Shown one piece after another: positions 34,862-46,138 of a stretch of 64,000 bases of DNA. The stretch comes from Heliocybe sulcata (Eukaryota > Basidiomycota > Agaricomycetes > Gloeophyllales > Gloeophyllaceae). Both the position numbers and the translations under genes were made by a program. How positions within the stretch are numbered: position 1 is the stretch's first letter; the number at the start of each line of letters is the position of its first letter. The stretch covers positions 302,273 through 366,272 of the forward strand of contig ML213511.1 of NCBI GenBank assembly GCA_004369045.1, written 5' to 3'. Below the pieces are notes generated by a model. The model searched no databases, was not told where the DNA came from, and saw only the letters and a list, made by a program, of their open reading frames with translations.

Positions 34862-37212
34862 ATGGCCCTCGAAGCCCTCAAATGGGTCCTAATCCCAGTG
34901 ATCGTCCTCCTGGTACTCCTTCGTCTTCGAAGTCTTTTCACTCGGGGGCCTTTGCATAACATCCCTGGACCCAAAGCACCGTCTGTTATAACTGGTACAA
35001 TGGTTGTAAATGTCAGTATAGCACCTCGTTAACGTCTGTTCTTTAGGTCACTTGAAGGAGGTCTTCAATTCCAATCCATGGAACTTCCACCGTAGCATCT
35101 TGGAGCAGTATGGATCTGTCGCCAAAGTCTCTGGGTTCCTAGGTGTATGTCACGCACACGCACTGTTTGGTGCCATCGTGTATTAACCGCGATCATTGCT
35201 CGGCTTTAGGAAGAGAGGCTCTATATTGTCGATCCTTTGGCCTTGTACCATATTGTCATCAAGGATCAATCATCGTATGATGAGCCTCGGTACTCCTATG
35301 CGTGAGTCTGTCTCGGCATGTCGGTGATACCAGAGCTTATCGTAAGCAAGGCTAAATTACCTGCTATACGGCGATGGGTTGAGTGCTGCGCAAGGTACTT
35401 GGAATCCGCTAATCCGGTGGACAGCTCATATTGTAACTTCTCAAAGGGGATGAACACAGGAAACAGCGGAAGATGCTCAATCCCATCTTTAGCCCTAAGC
35501 ACCTGCGGGACCTTGTTCCGATATTTAGGGACGTCGCCTATCAGGTTCGTAGCGCAGCTGTCTGAGACACCACGTGTCTTACTCTTATTGAAGCTTCGGG
35601 ACGCCATTACTGGGAAAATCAAAAACGGTGCCGAAGAGATCGATATGATGGACTGGATGACACGTACGGCATTGGAATTAATTGGGAGAGCCGGTCTTGG
35701 TTATAGCTTCAATATCATGGAGGAAGGTAGTGTTGATGAATACGGCTCGGCCGTCAGATCCTTGTTGTCAGAGTCCTTTCGCCAGTAGACTGTCTTGCGG
35801 TACTGATTTTTTCATCAACAGCCCAACTCTAGTGGACTTCGCCCTGCTCATCGGAACACTTCCTCACCTGACGAAAATAGGCTCGCCGAGCTTCCGCACG
35901 CGTGTGCTAGAGAAAATACCCATAAAGGGGCTTCGAAGCATCAAGGAGAAGGTCGACATTATGGAGAAGACGTCAGAGAAGATCTACCGCACGAGACTAG
36001 CCGCTCTACAGCAAGTTAACGAAGTCTGGGACAAGCCGGCCGGCCGGAGCAAGGACATCATCAGCTTGCTATGTATGATCTAACCTCTCCAGTTACCTCA
36101 TCAAGGTTGCTCACTTCGCATAGTAAGAGAAAATCTGAAGGCATCTGAGGAAGACCGTTTACCAGCCTCCCAAGTCGTTGGACAGATGACGTACGTTCAG
36201 TATACAGATTGCAAGTCTTCGTACTGATATTGCGCCTCCAGGACCCTGATTTTCGGAGCTATGGATACGACATCATCTGCTCTCGCTCGAATTCTCTACT
36301 TGCTCGCCTTAAATCCGGGCGTCCAAGAGAAGCTCAGAGAGGAGGTCCGGACGGCTCACGCGAGCCGTGAATTCACCTACGATGATCTGGACAAGTTGCC
36401 ATACATGGAAGCAATTATTCGAGAAACGCTTAGATTGTAAGTCGGTTTAGAGTCTGCTGAGAGTACGTAAGAGAAGGATATTGAATCAGTTTCCAGGCAC
36501 CCTCCGCTCACTGTGATGCATCGGGTGTACGTGCCCCCCTCTGCTCTATTAGTCGCTTTATGCTCATGATAAATGTGCAGAACCACACAGGACACGGTTC
36601 TTCCCTTGGGTACGCCAATCCGGGGCGTCGACGGCACCGTGATCACCGAAATACCACTTCCCCGGGATAGCAATCTCATGATTAGCATACTGTCCCTGAA
36701 CCGAAACAAGGCGCTATGGGGCGAAGATGCGTATGAGTGGAAGCCAGATCGATGGCTGAAGCCCCTCCCTGCGGCAGTCATGAACTCCAAGATTCCTGGT
36801 GTATACTCGAATATGTACGTGGAATGGTATGGAGGTGCGACAATTGATTGTTTATTCATATTCCTCTTAGTATGACGTTCTGGGGAGGACCTCGTGGGTG
36901 CATGTGAGTGCGGACGCGCTCCTGTACTTGATTCATACTCATGAACGGGTGGTCGCAGCGGATTCAAATTCTCTCTCCTGGAAATGAGTACGTTCATTTA
37001 TTTCGATAGGAATATCTCGGCTCACTTTCCGCCCCGCAGAGGTGGTCCTGGGTGTCTTGATGGAGTCGTTCCGATTCAAGTTATCAGATAAGGAGATTAC
37101 TTGGGACATGAGCATAATAACCGTTCCTCGGCCAGAGGGTTCAGATAGCAAAGCGCCTTCCCTACCTATGAAGGTGTCCCTGCTAGAACCGGAAGTGACA
37201 GTCGCTGGTTGA
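34862..37212 (+). CDS. Cytochrome P450 monooxygenase, one exon possibly damaged
   Basis: The gene encodes a membrane-anchored basidiomycete P450. An N-terminal anchor (LKWVLIPVIVLLVLLRLRS) is followed by the proline-rich hinge HNIPGPKAPS. Then come FHRSILEQYGSVAKVSGFLG, YIVDPLALYHIVIKDQSSY, and HRKQRKMLNPIFSPKHLRDL of helix C. The I-helix oxygen-binding motif reads FGAMDTTSSA, the ExxR motif lies in YMEAIIRETLRL, and the PERF-like motif is KPDRW. The heme loop is FWGGPRGCIG with its Cys ligand, split by an intron. At least ten exons. The start could also be 34817. Between SYDEPRYSYA (35300) and HRKQRK (about 35455), where the family normally has a short B-C segment, I find no clean open exon: the best frame contains TAA. 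The gene may be a recent pseudogene, or the exon may be unusual. Confidence 0.78.
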
Positions 37213-37583
37213 CGGGAAGACTCTCGGCAAGCGTTTATTATCTTTACCAGAGCCTCTAGTTGTGGCCTCTAGTTGTGATGCCGCTGGAATACTCGCCGGC
37301 AGATGCATATATATTATTGATACACCATTGTACAGATACAAGCTCGTCATGTATTCTGACTTCTCTACAGACCGCCCGACGTAGATCTTGGAGTGGATCC
37401 AGAATGATTTCTGACGTGGATAGTCCGAGGCCATGGAGGAGAGTTTCCTCTTGGCCGCAATTGGTCTCAAGTGTTATTGCCGCGCGACTTGCATTGCAGG
37501 TGAAAGACCGCGAGTCATTCAAAAAGAATCCAACAGCCACTCGGGCCGTAATGGTCCTCCCAGTCCGCATTTGCGAAGAGGCG

Positions 37584-38454
37584 CTAAGTTGAAGCCGTGA
37601 AGCTCTCGCCGACCGTGCTCGCTGCCAGCAAAATCGCAGTTAGCAGTATGAATCTCGGATAGTTGATTGCGCCCCGTTCCTGTTCGCGATCCTCTTTACT
37701 CCTCCAATCGTCGACTCTGGTGCCAGTAGCCCGACGAACGTAGGGCGAGTTGGAGGGATTGTATGGGTACTGAGCATGGGCGTGACTGTTGTACTGAGGA
37801 TTGGTGTACGCAGAATGTCCTGGATCGTAGTGACGACCAGGCGGAGGGCGATACGTAGCTTGGGGCCTGTGAGGTCGTTCCCATGCGTGCGTCGCGCCCC
37901 GTCTGCGTCCTTCGTACGCAGCTTGAGAGTAGGGGTGATGAGCTGTGGCTGAATAGCCGGCCGTACGCCTCGCTGCGCTGGTTCGGGTCTCCAGCTCCCG
38001 GTCATAAGCGCGGCTTGAAAGGTTCAAAGTTCAAATGGACGTATCACAGGTTCAGTTGGTAGTCGAGCGTACCGCTTCCTGTCATCTCCTAGAGTAGCGT
38101 ATGCATCGCTCGCTGCCTGGAACTTTGCCTTGGAACCTGGGTCATTGGAGACGTCCGGGTGGTGCACCTTGCTCAACTATATGGAACCCGTATGTTACTC
38201 TGAAGCCTATCACAGGCACGCGGACAGAAGAGCACGCACCTTGTAGAAGCTCGTCTATCACGAGTGGCCAATTAAGCTCCCTCATTCATGCTGCACAGAC
38301 GTAAGCCCACCTTTATCTGACTCTTGGTGGCATGATGAGGAATCCCTAATGTCTGATAATGGTTTGACCTCCTCGCGGAAGTGGTAAAGTTCCGGATGGA
38401 CACCTTTCGGCGGGGTATTGATTTCGACAAGCAGGGTCGCGAGGTTGATATCAT
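37584..38454 (-). CDS. Mitochondrial-type J-domain protein
   Basis: This is a short DnaJ-like co-chaperone. The start at 38454 gives a basic, Ser/Arg-rich leader that looks like a mitochondrial presequence ([20 protein letters not shown]). The J domain begins [17 protein letters not shown]. It continues after an intron with helix II and the HPD motif ([12 protein letters not shown]), then [19 protein letters not shown]. The third part is a Tyr/His/Pro-rich linker (for example [12 protein letters not shown]), and the end holds one transmembrane helix ([12 protein letters not shown]) and a short tail. Three exons. The layout (presequence, J domain, low-complexity linker, C-terminal anchor) recalls fungal mitochondrial membrane J proteins. 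The Hsp70 partner is probably the mitochondrial one; this is inferred from the leader. Confidence 0.85.
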
Positions 38455-38510
38455 TACAGAATTGTCAGATAAGCAAGCTTGAGCGATCTTGAGAAGGCTC
38501 AGCAGTAGAG

Positions 38511-40732
38511 TTTTGAGTCGTAGCGGTTGGCAGAAGAGCTAGAGGCAGAGTCTGCAGGGCGGTTATGCATTAATGTATACCACTTTCTCACGAAGTCGAT
38601 CTTGTACCGCAACAACGATGACCCGCGGCTGAACTACATGTCTGCACGTCTCCCAGCGTCTCCCTGCTGGCACACTCTTCGTACTTCTATCAGGCTTCCG
38701 ACAAAGTGTGATATACGATCCAGAACATTCAGGGGGTCCTTACTGGTTGCGCTCGTGATGTGCGGCTTGCGCTCACCTAGAAAAGACTCAGGACAAGATA
38801 CCCTTCAGGTCTGGGACTTGAACTCGGAGCAAGTCTTCTCTACTTTCTTCACTCGTGGAATGCCATTTCATACGACTTCGGACGTGCAATGACATGGGCG
38901 CTTCCCGACAACTCACTTGCGCGCGCACCTCCATGTCTTGCCTCGACGTCAGCCAAGGACTTCTCCTGCTATTATGGCATCTCCAGAAGGCACGGACGAT
39001 CTGTCTGAAGTCTTTCGGTCTTGCGAATATCTAGTCTTCTACGGCACGACTATAGTCGGCTCTTGTTCCACCAATGGGCAGCAATGCGTCTCACGGTTCA
39101 AGCCCTCACGTAACTCGGTTGCCAGCGGCCTCTAATTAGGAAGTCCCTTGCTGCAGCTCGGTCGACCTCCACAGAACACCGGAGTTGCTCTAGTACGCTT
39201 ATACGAGTCGCTCGATGGTGAAGAATAGAATGCTACGCGACCTCTGTGCTACTGCCGACCCCGAGCGACATAATTACGGGCCCCCGGCTGTCTATAGTGC
39301 TCCATCTCTCAGCTGCTCGGAAGAACCTGTGTATAGGGTCTCGAAGTTGACGGCATAGCCATCTTGCTGGAATGTCTGGTTGTAGACTCTCGCTGGCTTC
39401 TGCTCACGAGGGTGGGCGACTTGCCTAAGGGCGTTGCTTCCCAGGACCTCGATACTTCTCTCCTCTTCGAACGTCCTACTGCTATGTCCAATACTGGCCT
39501 CCACCACCATCGATCTTGACGACTGAACTGTACTCTACATTGCGGCCTCACTCTAAGGTGTCGCGATGCAATAGCTACCGAGCGTGGCTGAAACGAGAAC
39601 CCCCCTGCGTCCACTTGCAGTGGCTTCCAATTGCCACTTCTGCGGTGCTGTGCGATGGCTGGACTCCGCCGCCGCCGCTTTTCGCTTTCTTGCTGCCTAC
39701 CAGGATGGTCTCATCTCAAGCAAGGATGTCCCTCCCGTCGTCTGGTCGGAATGGAGGGTACAGCAAGCGGCGAGGATGGCGAGGGCGCCACGGATTGCGA
39801 GAGACTATAAAACGCTGTAGATGTAGGCCCCATTTTTTCATCACAATTTCCGAAGAACCACTCCAATCCATATAAATAACAATCAGCTTCAACGAACGAG
39901 ATGTGCAAGCGTGTACAGTGAGTCCTACAGTCTGCAGAAACGTCATCCAGCGTTGACACCTTCGACAGAGACAAGATCGTCCGGGCTACCTGTCGCGTGA
40001 GTCCGACTTCAAGACTGTATAAGACGATGTCTGATATCTTCCTAGCATGTGGAATATACGTACCCAGTCAAAATATCTGACTGCGGCTCGCGTTCCTGTC
40101 GCGATTCCAGTGCGCATGACCCGTGCCTCATGACGACCAGAGGTCGCGCGGGCCAATGCGGTCACACTAGTGTACGTGAATTCTCATCTGTTGAGCTTGT
40201 GATGCTCACGTTGATTTTAGGCTGAACCTATCACGGTTTACACTGTCCAAGGACAGGGAGAATGTTATGCTTGCGCCAGGAACCCTTGGGTCTAGCAGCG
40301 TTTACTCTCCTGGACATCTATCTATCTTGACTATCATCTCGCTGTAGCATAGGCTAGTGTTCTGAACTTCTGGACTATGGTTCTGAGTGTATCGTGTAGC
40401 TTTTGGTTCATGGGTAATGCAATTATTACTTCAGACTTTCGCAGCAATGCAGCTCAAACAAGTGCAAAAAGAAAGCACATGACATACATCTATCATAGCG
40501 TCACAGAGGCTAGTTATCGAGAACTTCTGATCATTGTATACATCCTCCACTGCGTCCATAAACACTTCTATAATTCTGACGCCTCCTTTGACCCTCGGCA
40601 GACGGATAACCCTAACCTCCTTAGCCCCGTTCGATAGAGTTCTCACCTACGAAGGAATGCAGATTGCTACTTTCTGCCTTTCTCCGTGACGATGTGACAT
40701 ACTCATGCTTGACAACTTCAAGTTTCAACGTT
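38511..40732 (+). repeat. Inverted duplicate segment, copy A (about 2.2 kb)
   Basis: This segment matches 57790-60029 in reverse orientation almost throughout. Several stretches of 100-200 bp differ at only a few positions, for example 40050-40350 against 58505-58200. Edges are where similarity fades: the start near ttgagtcgtagcggttgg and the end near caacttcaagtttcaacg. The segment carries remnants of a coding sequence. A frame at about 39622-39820 reads WLDSAAAAFRFLAAYQDGLI in both copies, and a frame near 40221-40345 (LNLSRFTLSKDRENVML) keeps its phase in both copies despite a 3-nt length change. A segment SGQDTLQVWDLNSEQVF (about 38790-38840) slightly resembles basidiomycete F-box/repeat proteins. 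No complete gene model could be built. Confidence 0.8.
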
Positions 40733-41146
40733 TTGCATTCCTGCAGCTGGGCAGGAATCCCGGCAACCGCTAGTGAGAAATAGTCTTGGCCGGCTGGCAG
40801 GATGTGGATGTCATGAGACGTAGAGTGCCTGAAGCCGAGTTTTCCTTGTGCGCAAGTGTGTCATTCCATTAAGTATGGGGCAAGAGAGTACTCAAAGCAC
40901 CATCATTCAGGCACGTTACCCTGGTTGGATGGAACTTTTGTCGAGCCAGAGACAGACAAGCAGACGTCAGAAAACGGGTTAGCGTACATGCTCTGAAGCC
41001 CTGCAGATAAGAGGACAGCTGACGCAGAATATGACACTCACGCTTTATCCCTGCCGCCGAACTGGCGATCGTGGTACTATTAACGAGCAAGAAAATGCGT
41101 CGTATATGGCTCTACATCAATACAGTGAATCTGATGCTCCTGGTCC
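40733..41146. other. Short intergenic stretch at the inner edge of copy A
   Basis: The 414 bp lie between the inverted duplicate and the 3' end of the alpha/beta hydrolase gene. No gene or repeat was recognised. An overlapping minus-strand open frame (40869-41090) has no domain. Confidence 0.4.
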
Positions 41147-42366
41147 TCATAAATTACAGTGAATAGCCTGGCAGGTGGCTGCCCAGTACCTTGCAGGATG
41201 ATCCCACTGGACCTGCCCATCTGTTTAGAAAAAGACTCGATGGCGCAAACAAGTCTCAAGATGGCACTCACAAAATGATTTACATCCTTAATCTCCTGGA
41301 ACTGTATCTTGCGTATCCTCTTCCCCTGGGCAATACACTCTTTCCACCGCCGCTCCGTCTCAATGAACGCAAAAATACACGGCCAGTTCGTCCGCTCGCA
41401 GTACTGCCAGACGACCTCCGTTCCAGGCAAGACCGTGCTGACCGTCTCCTCGTCAAACAGAGCCCGCTCTCCCTGCTTGGCCAACTCGGGCTGCATCGAG
41501 TAGAACATCGGGAACTCGCTGCGCCCTGCGGGTGGGTAACATGCCTTGGCGAACTCCACGGCTGTCATGGTCGCGACGGAGGGACAGGAGCCCCGCCGAG
41601 AGAAGTCGAGCTGCGAGACGTCGCGAGAGGGGAGCCCCGGATGCGTGTAGTACCCGGACACCCATTCCGGGAAGTGTTGGAAGATGTCTGGTGGGTCAAG
41701 TTCGGTGTCGGTGAAGGGAGTGTAGCCGGGTGGAGATTCGTAACCGAACGTAGCGTATGCGGGATCTATCTCAGAGCCGTTAGGCAAGACTACGATACCG
41801 ACACTTCTTCAATTCAAGGGGTGGGGCGTACCGAATAGGATCAACTGTCTAACATAAGCCTCCAGCTGGGTGAATGTCTCCTTGGGGACCGACTGCGGGT
41901 GTCCAAAGAGCGCAACAGGGGTTGCGCTGCCCAGAGACCAGCCCATGAGCGCGAAGCCACCTGCTCTGCGGTCCGTACTGATCCGTGGGATCTTCTGCGT
42001 CGTAGCAAACCAGAGCAGAAAGTTGGCGGTGTCACGCGATATGACTTCCAGGGCTACTTTGCGCCCCTGGTTCATGTCTTCGAGCTCGGCTTCGGAATAG
42101 AGCGAAGAGGGCGGGTAGTCGCGTCGGTTTATGATCACCACGCGTACGTTGTCTCTTCCGCCGTACGGGAAGAGTCTGTCGAAATTGTCTAGTACGCGCC
42201 AGAAAGCTCAGTAGTCAGATACAGAGTCGTGGATACGCTGCTTACGTCCTGTAAACGCTGAACCATGATAGATTACGAGCGTGGTGTAGTCACTGGATCC
42301 TTGCACAGCGCCAGTATCCCTGTAGAAAATCTCGGTTCCTTCCGAGTCAATGGTAGCTAGGGGCAT
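41147..42366 (-). CDS. Alpha/beta-hydrolase fold protein
   Basis: This is a soluble alpha/beta hydrolase of about 340 residues common in agaricomycetes; substrates are unknown. Exon 1 starts at 42366 with PLATIDSEGTEIFYRDTGAV and the oxyanion-hole strand VIYHGSAFTG. Exon 2 begins NFDRLFPYGGRDNVRVVIIN. The nucleophile elbow is MGWSLGSA (GxSxG, Ser about residue 120). A lid-like segment (PDIFQHFPEWVSGYYTHPG) follows. Late strands give VLPGTEVVWQYCERTNWPC, and the catalytic His lies in KDVNHF. The last intron is best placed with its acceptor at gggcag, so the end reads VQWDHPARYWAATCQ with a stop at 41147-41149; this HxHP-like end is typical. Reading through gives a longer unrelated tail. It could be an esterase or lactonase; the exact acid residue was not assigned. 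Confidence 0.82.
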
Positions 42367-43402
42367 TCTGCGCGGTCAATGAGAAAGAGTCGATGAGCTT
42401 CACGTCGCCAGTGCCAACTTTTATCCTGGATAACAAGCAACATCGGCCATGCTCTGGGCCTCATGAATGGTCGATTACTGATATCGACTTCAAGGACCAA
42501 GTTGAATTTGTAGATGCTCGCCATTCGAAGCCATGATCCACCGGACGGTCCGCTAAAGAGCAGGAGCACCGGCTACGGGGTTTGTTCCTCGGTGCTGCAT
42601 ACACCATACACAACAACCTGGACGATATTTCGGCTGAGGCCAAAAGCTGCTTAATGTCTAGAAGTTCAAGAGATATATCGATAAAGGCTCGTTTGTGTAG
42701 TCGACACAGCGAGTTACGAGAGCGTACAAAGCTCGGCACGCATCCCATGTAGGCGGAATATCGATACTCCTTCGTCTCTTCGTCCGGACGTGCAGTACTG
42801 GAGCACATGATTGTTCCGGTATTAAAAGACAGAACTGTGCGTTGAATGTTGAGTCCTAAGAGGTCTTAACCGTGCAGCAAATATCACAGCAGTAGTTCAG
42901 ACCGTTGTAGTGGTACGGGAGCAACATAGTGGAAGTCCGGCCTCCGGAGACACCGGAGACACACGGTAAAATTCGGCTTCTATTTGTTACCGGTTTCCCT
43001 CCACACCATCCCTGGTACTTAGGAAAGCTTGCCTGGATCTGAAAGTTCAGGAAAATACTGAAAGTGAGCGTCTCTCGATGTCTCCTTGAGCAGGGGTCGT
43101 GCCCAGCCAAAAGCATATACTTCTCGGGATGTCTGCGAGCCTGATCACAGCTGTCCTAGGTAGATCTCCTCCGGGCGTTTCATGGGTTTCCTACAGGTCT
43201 GTTACTTGGAATATCTGCCGTACGCGCGAAAGTTCTCCTGCCTCTCCTCGTCGTCTGTATGTACTACAGCCAGATTACTGAACTCAGCTTGTTCTTGGTG
43301 CACGAGTATAAATATTCACCTGGCCTCCCGAGGCGTTGCAATATATGTGCAGATTGGCCCGGACGGATGGGAACTTGCTATGCATTCCGCCACTGCGCTG
43401 AC
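42367..43402. other. Intergenic region left of the DNA transposon
   Basis: This 1.0-kb stretch contains the promoter of the alpha/beta hydrolase and sequence up to the transposon's target duplication. Small frames, such as 43099-43281 on the plus strand, show no family features. Confidence 0.4.
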
Positions 43403-43534
43403 ACTGTGGGAAGCCTACCCGACAATACGAAGCGCCCAGGCCACTCGCATTGAGTGGGAAGGCAGCCTGTATTTAAGTGGCTGCACCGCTTATATCGACA
43501 AGGGGTAGCCCACTTATCAGGTGTGTCATTTTCC

Positions 43535-43650
43535 CTACTGGGAATCAGTGGGTGACCCAACTAGATATAAGCGGGTGACCCTACTGGGAATAAGCGGGTG
43601 ACCCAACTAGATATGAGCGGGCGACCCTACTGTGAATGAGCGGGGTGCCC
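43535..43650 (+). repeat. 46-bp tandem repeat, about 2.5 units
   Basis: The unit begins CTACTGGGAAT, contains AGTGGGTGACCCAACTAGAT and ends AGCGGGTGACC. Two nearly full copies and a third partial copy lie head to tail near the left end of the transposon. The units combine two versions of the GGGTGACC core found also at the right end. Confidence 0.8.
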
Positions 43651-45474
43651 ACGTACTCTGGTGTAGCCCCAGCACAGCTACCCTTCCGATTACATATCGC
43701 CCTGCGAGGACCATCTCAAAACCCTCTATTAATCTATATACATCTATTGTAAATTACACTGTACTCTACAGTTGTCTACGAGCTCTCTGTCTGCAAGGTA
43801 TGGCCTTCAATGAATGCCTAAACACCCTTGAATGAGCCTGGAAGTCCACGTACTGATCTCCTGCCCTGATGGCACCTCCTCTGTCACTGCCCCATCCCGC
43901 ACAGTACCCTCCACATTCAGCGCGTCGCCGACGACGACACCTACACCAACTATGGGCATGTTGTCCTTCGTGGAACTCACCCACCCTCGACATCTCCCCC
44001 GCAGCCCATCTCGCCGTCCGACTCGTGCTGCCCAAAGACTTCGCCTCTGCCTCTGCCTTCACTGCCAGTCCAACGAAGGAAAGGAGTCAGGAGCAGGCAC
44101 GACGGAGAAGATGCGGAAGTTTCCCGATACGCTTATTGCGGCAGCGCCCAGGAGATAGGCGTACCTCGCAATCCAGAAGACCCCGTGTTCCACCAGGTCC
44201 TCACGCATATACACAGGCCCAACACCCTGCCTGTACAGTCCTCCGCTGATCCCTTGATGATCCCTTGATTCGTGGTGTACGATGGGCGTCGGGCGACTGC
44301 GCGATGCCGGCGAAGCGGGTCGGGGAGAAATGACGAGCAGAAGATTAACAATCGCGGCTTCGTCATCCGGCCTTCAGCTGCAAGATCGGTGATGATGACA
44401 TCTGGGACGGACATCAGTGTGAGTATGAAGGACAGCGAGTTGATGCTCGCCGAGATGGGGGTGGTGGGTGAGGAGAGTGCGTACAAGTCCGAAAATGTCT
44501 GAGATGGAAGCATGTCAGAAGAAATCGGAGATGATGCTGGTGAGCGTACCAGTTACTGCGACAGCCATACGCATACACCGCCCAAGCGTCCTCGAGTGGA
44601 TATATGCGCGGTAGTTAAAGCCATATCTCTCTTTGCCAGAAAGACTTACCCAGTCTTTGCTACCAGTGGTATTATCGCCCAATGCCAACTCCTTCACTCC
44701 GTCAGTCGTGAGCCGGGGCGGGTGTATGCGCAGTAGTTAGGTTCAAATGTGCCCAAAAGCCAGCGAGACTCACCATGGCTCATAGTACGCAGGCCTAGTC
44801 CTGCGCTCCGAAAGAGCAATGTACACATAGAACAGCCTCCTGCGACTTTACCGACAATGGCCTCGACGAACAACGATAACCTTGACGATGTTTCGCAAGC
44901 CGTCTTCCGACACCACCGCAGCATACCACCTTGATGCTGTCCTGTTCGTGGTCGAATTCGGTGCTGTAGGGGTCGATTATTGCCCAGCGTGACAGACGGG
45001 ACATTGGGTGCAACAGCGCCGGGCAGTGTTAGGGCAGGAAGCAAAAGACAGCAGTCGGATGACATCGGGAAGGGCCGCGACGCGTCAACTCCCGGATCAC
45101 GTGACTCACGCTCCATGACCTCACTTTCTCCGTCGCGTCTGGCTCTGGAACTCACATTTTCTGTATATTCTATGTATACCACCAACTAGTATAGTTTGTT
45201 CTTAGACATTCAGCTATGACATGAAAAGTTCTGAGCCGACCGTGAGGGTGTCCTTCCGACAGCTCAGTGCCACCAGACCAAAGACTCTTTTGGGCAATGC
45301 TCGATCTCGCGGCGAGCTGTTTGTATCTATTTGGCTCGCAGCCAAACGGCAAGACAAACGGCAAGAGTCAGTGTCCCAGCACCGTCGTGTCCCAGCACCG
45401 TCGTGACAACTTTTTGGCTCAGACAGCCATTTTCGCGATGGACTCTGAGTGAAAGATTTGTCAGAAATATATGA

Positions 45475-45586
45475 GGCTAGTGCAGACATTTATTTTAAAG
45501 TGGGGATATCCTTGTCTGGGGTAAAATACAGTTATTATTTGACAGCCAAGCCTAATTTCCTTTAGAAAACCATGTCTGCACTAGCC
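45475..45586. repeat. Perfect 15-bp inverted repeat forming a hairpin inside the transposon
   Basis: GGCTAGTGCAGACAT at 45475-45489 is the exact reverse complement of ATGTCTGCACTAGCC at 45572-45586, with 82 bp between. The spacer is AT-rich. It could be a small nested inverted-repeat element or a structural part of the larger transposon. No clear flanking duplication was found. Confidence 0.75.
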
Positions 45587-45779
45587 CCAATGTTTAACAA
45601 AGACCAGACTGCTGATTCAGAGTGCTAAGGCCTAAAGAGATGATAAAGAAATCTTGGAATTAGCATCTATTTTTGGGAAGTACTACCTCTGCTATTTTCT
45701 TGCATTTTTAACTGCTCCTTGGGGCAATTGCACTCCATATCAATGATATTGTCTAGTTCTGAGGCTCCCCATACCATGC

Positions 45780-45970
45780 ACCAAAATTAGTGGTGCTGCC
45801 ACTTTAAATCAGTGGTTGTCCCACTGGTAAATCAGTGGGTAGTGGGAGGCCCTACAAATATAAGCGGGTGAACCACTCAGTGGGTCACCCACTTAATTCA
45901 AATGACCAGAATCCCAGTGGGTAACCCACTGATTTTGCAGAATCAGTGGGTGACCCGCTCAATGTCAGTG
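45780..45970. repeat. Right subterminal array of GTGGGT(N)ACCCAC motifs
   Basis: At least six imperfect copies of a GTGGGTGACCCAC-like palindrome, in both orientations, occupy this stretch (for example around 45830, 45865, 45880, 45915 and 45945). They mirror the array at 43535-43650 and are best read as transposase-binding subterminal repeats. Confidence 0.7.
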
Positions 45971-46083
45971 GATTTTCTTCCCACAGTGCTGACGCGCTGA
46001 CCGAACATCGATCAGTACGCGCTATGACGCGCCCTGATATCATATTCGCTGGCTCTGACTTCCTCTTCGTTCTACAGGTCCTG

Positions 46084-46091
46084 TATAAATA
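46084..46091 (+). promoter_or_regulatory. TATA box of the NmrA-type reductase gene
   Basis: TATAAATA lies 55 bp before the ATG at 46139. It is only about 100 bp from the transposon's right end, so the element sits directly in the upstream region of this gene. Confidence 0.6.
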
Positions 46092-46138
46092 AGGCTCCGT
46101 GCGCTTGTCCTTCTGCGCGCTGTTAGTCTCTCCCCGTC

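Larger units (their letters stand above)
43403..45987. mobile_element. Non-autonomous DNA transposon (hAT-like subterminal repeats)
   Basis: The 2585-bp element has perfect 11-bp terminal inverted repeats: ACTGTGGGAAG at 43403-43413 and CTTCCCACAGT at 45977-45987. Both ends are flanked by the direct repeat GCTGAC (43397-43402 and 45988-45993), a 6-bp target duplication. Both subterminal zones are packed with variants of AGTGGGTGACCCACT and AGCGGGTGACC in both orientations, a layout seen in hAT-type elements as transposase-binding arrays. No transposase is present. The interior (about 43.7-45.4 kb) is GC-rich and host-like, whereas 45.47-45.98 kb is AT-rich. hAT elements usually make 8-bp duplications, so the superfamily is not settled. 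Perfect ends and duplication suggest fairly recent insertion. Confidence 0.72.

Noticed and set aside
38511-40732. Copy A as a transposable element in its own right
   Set aside because: No terminal inverted repeats, target duplication or transposase or reverse-transcriptase motif were found at either copy. A segmental duplication fits better.
40869-41090. Minus-strand frame overlapping the end of the alpha/beta hydrolase
   Set aside because: It has no family features, and the hydrolase is better ended at 41147 by its last splice.
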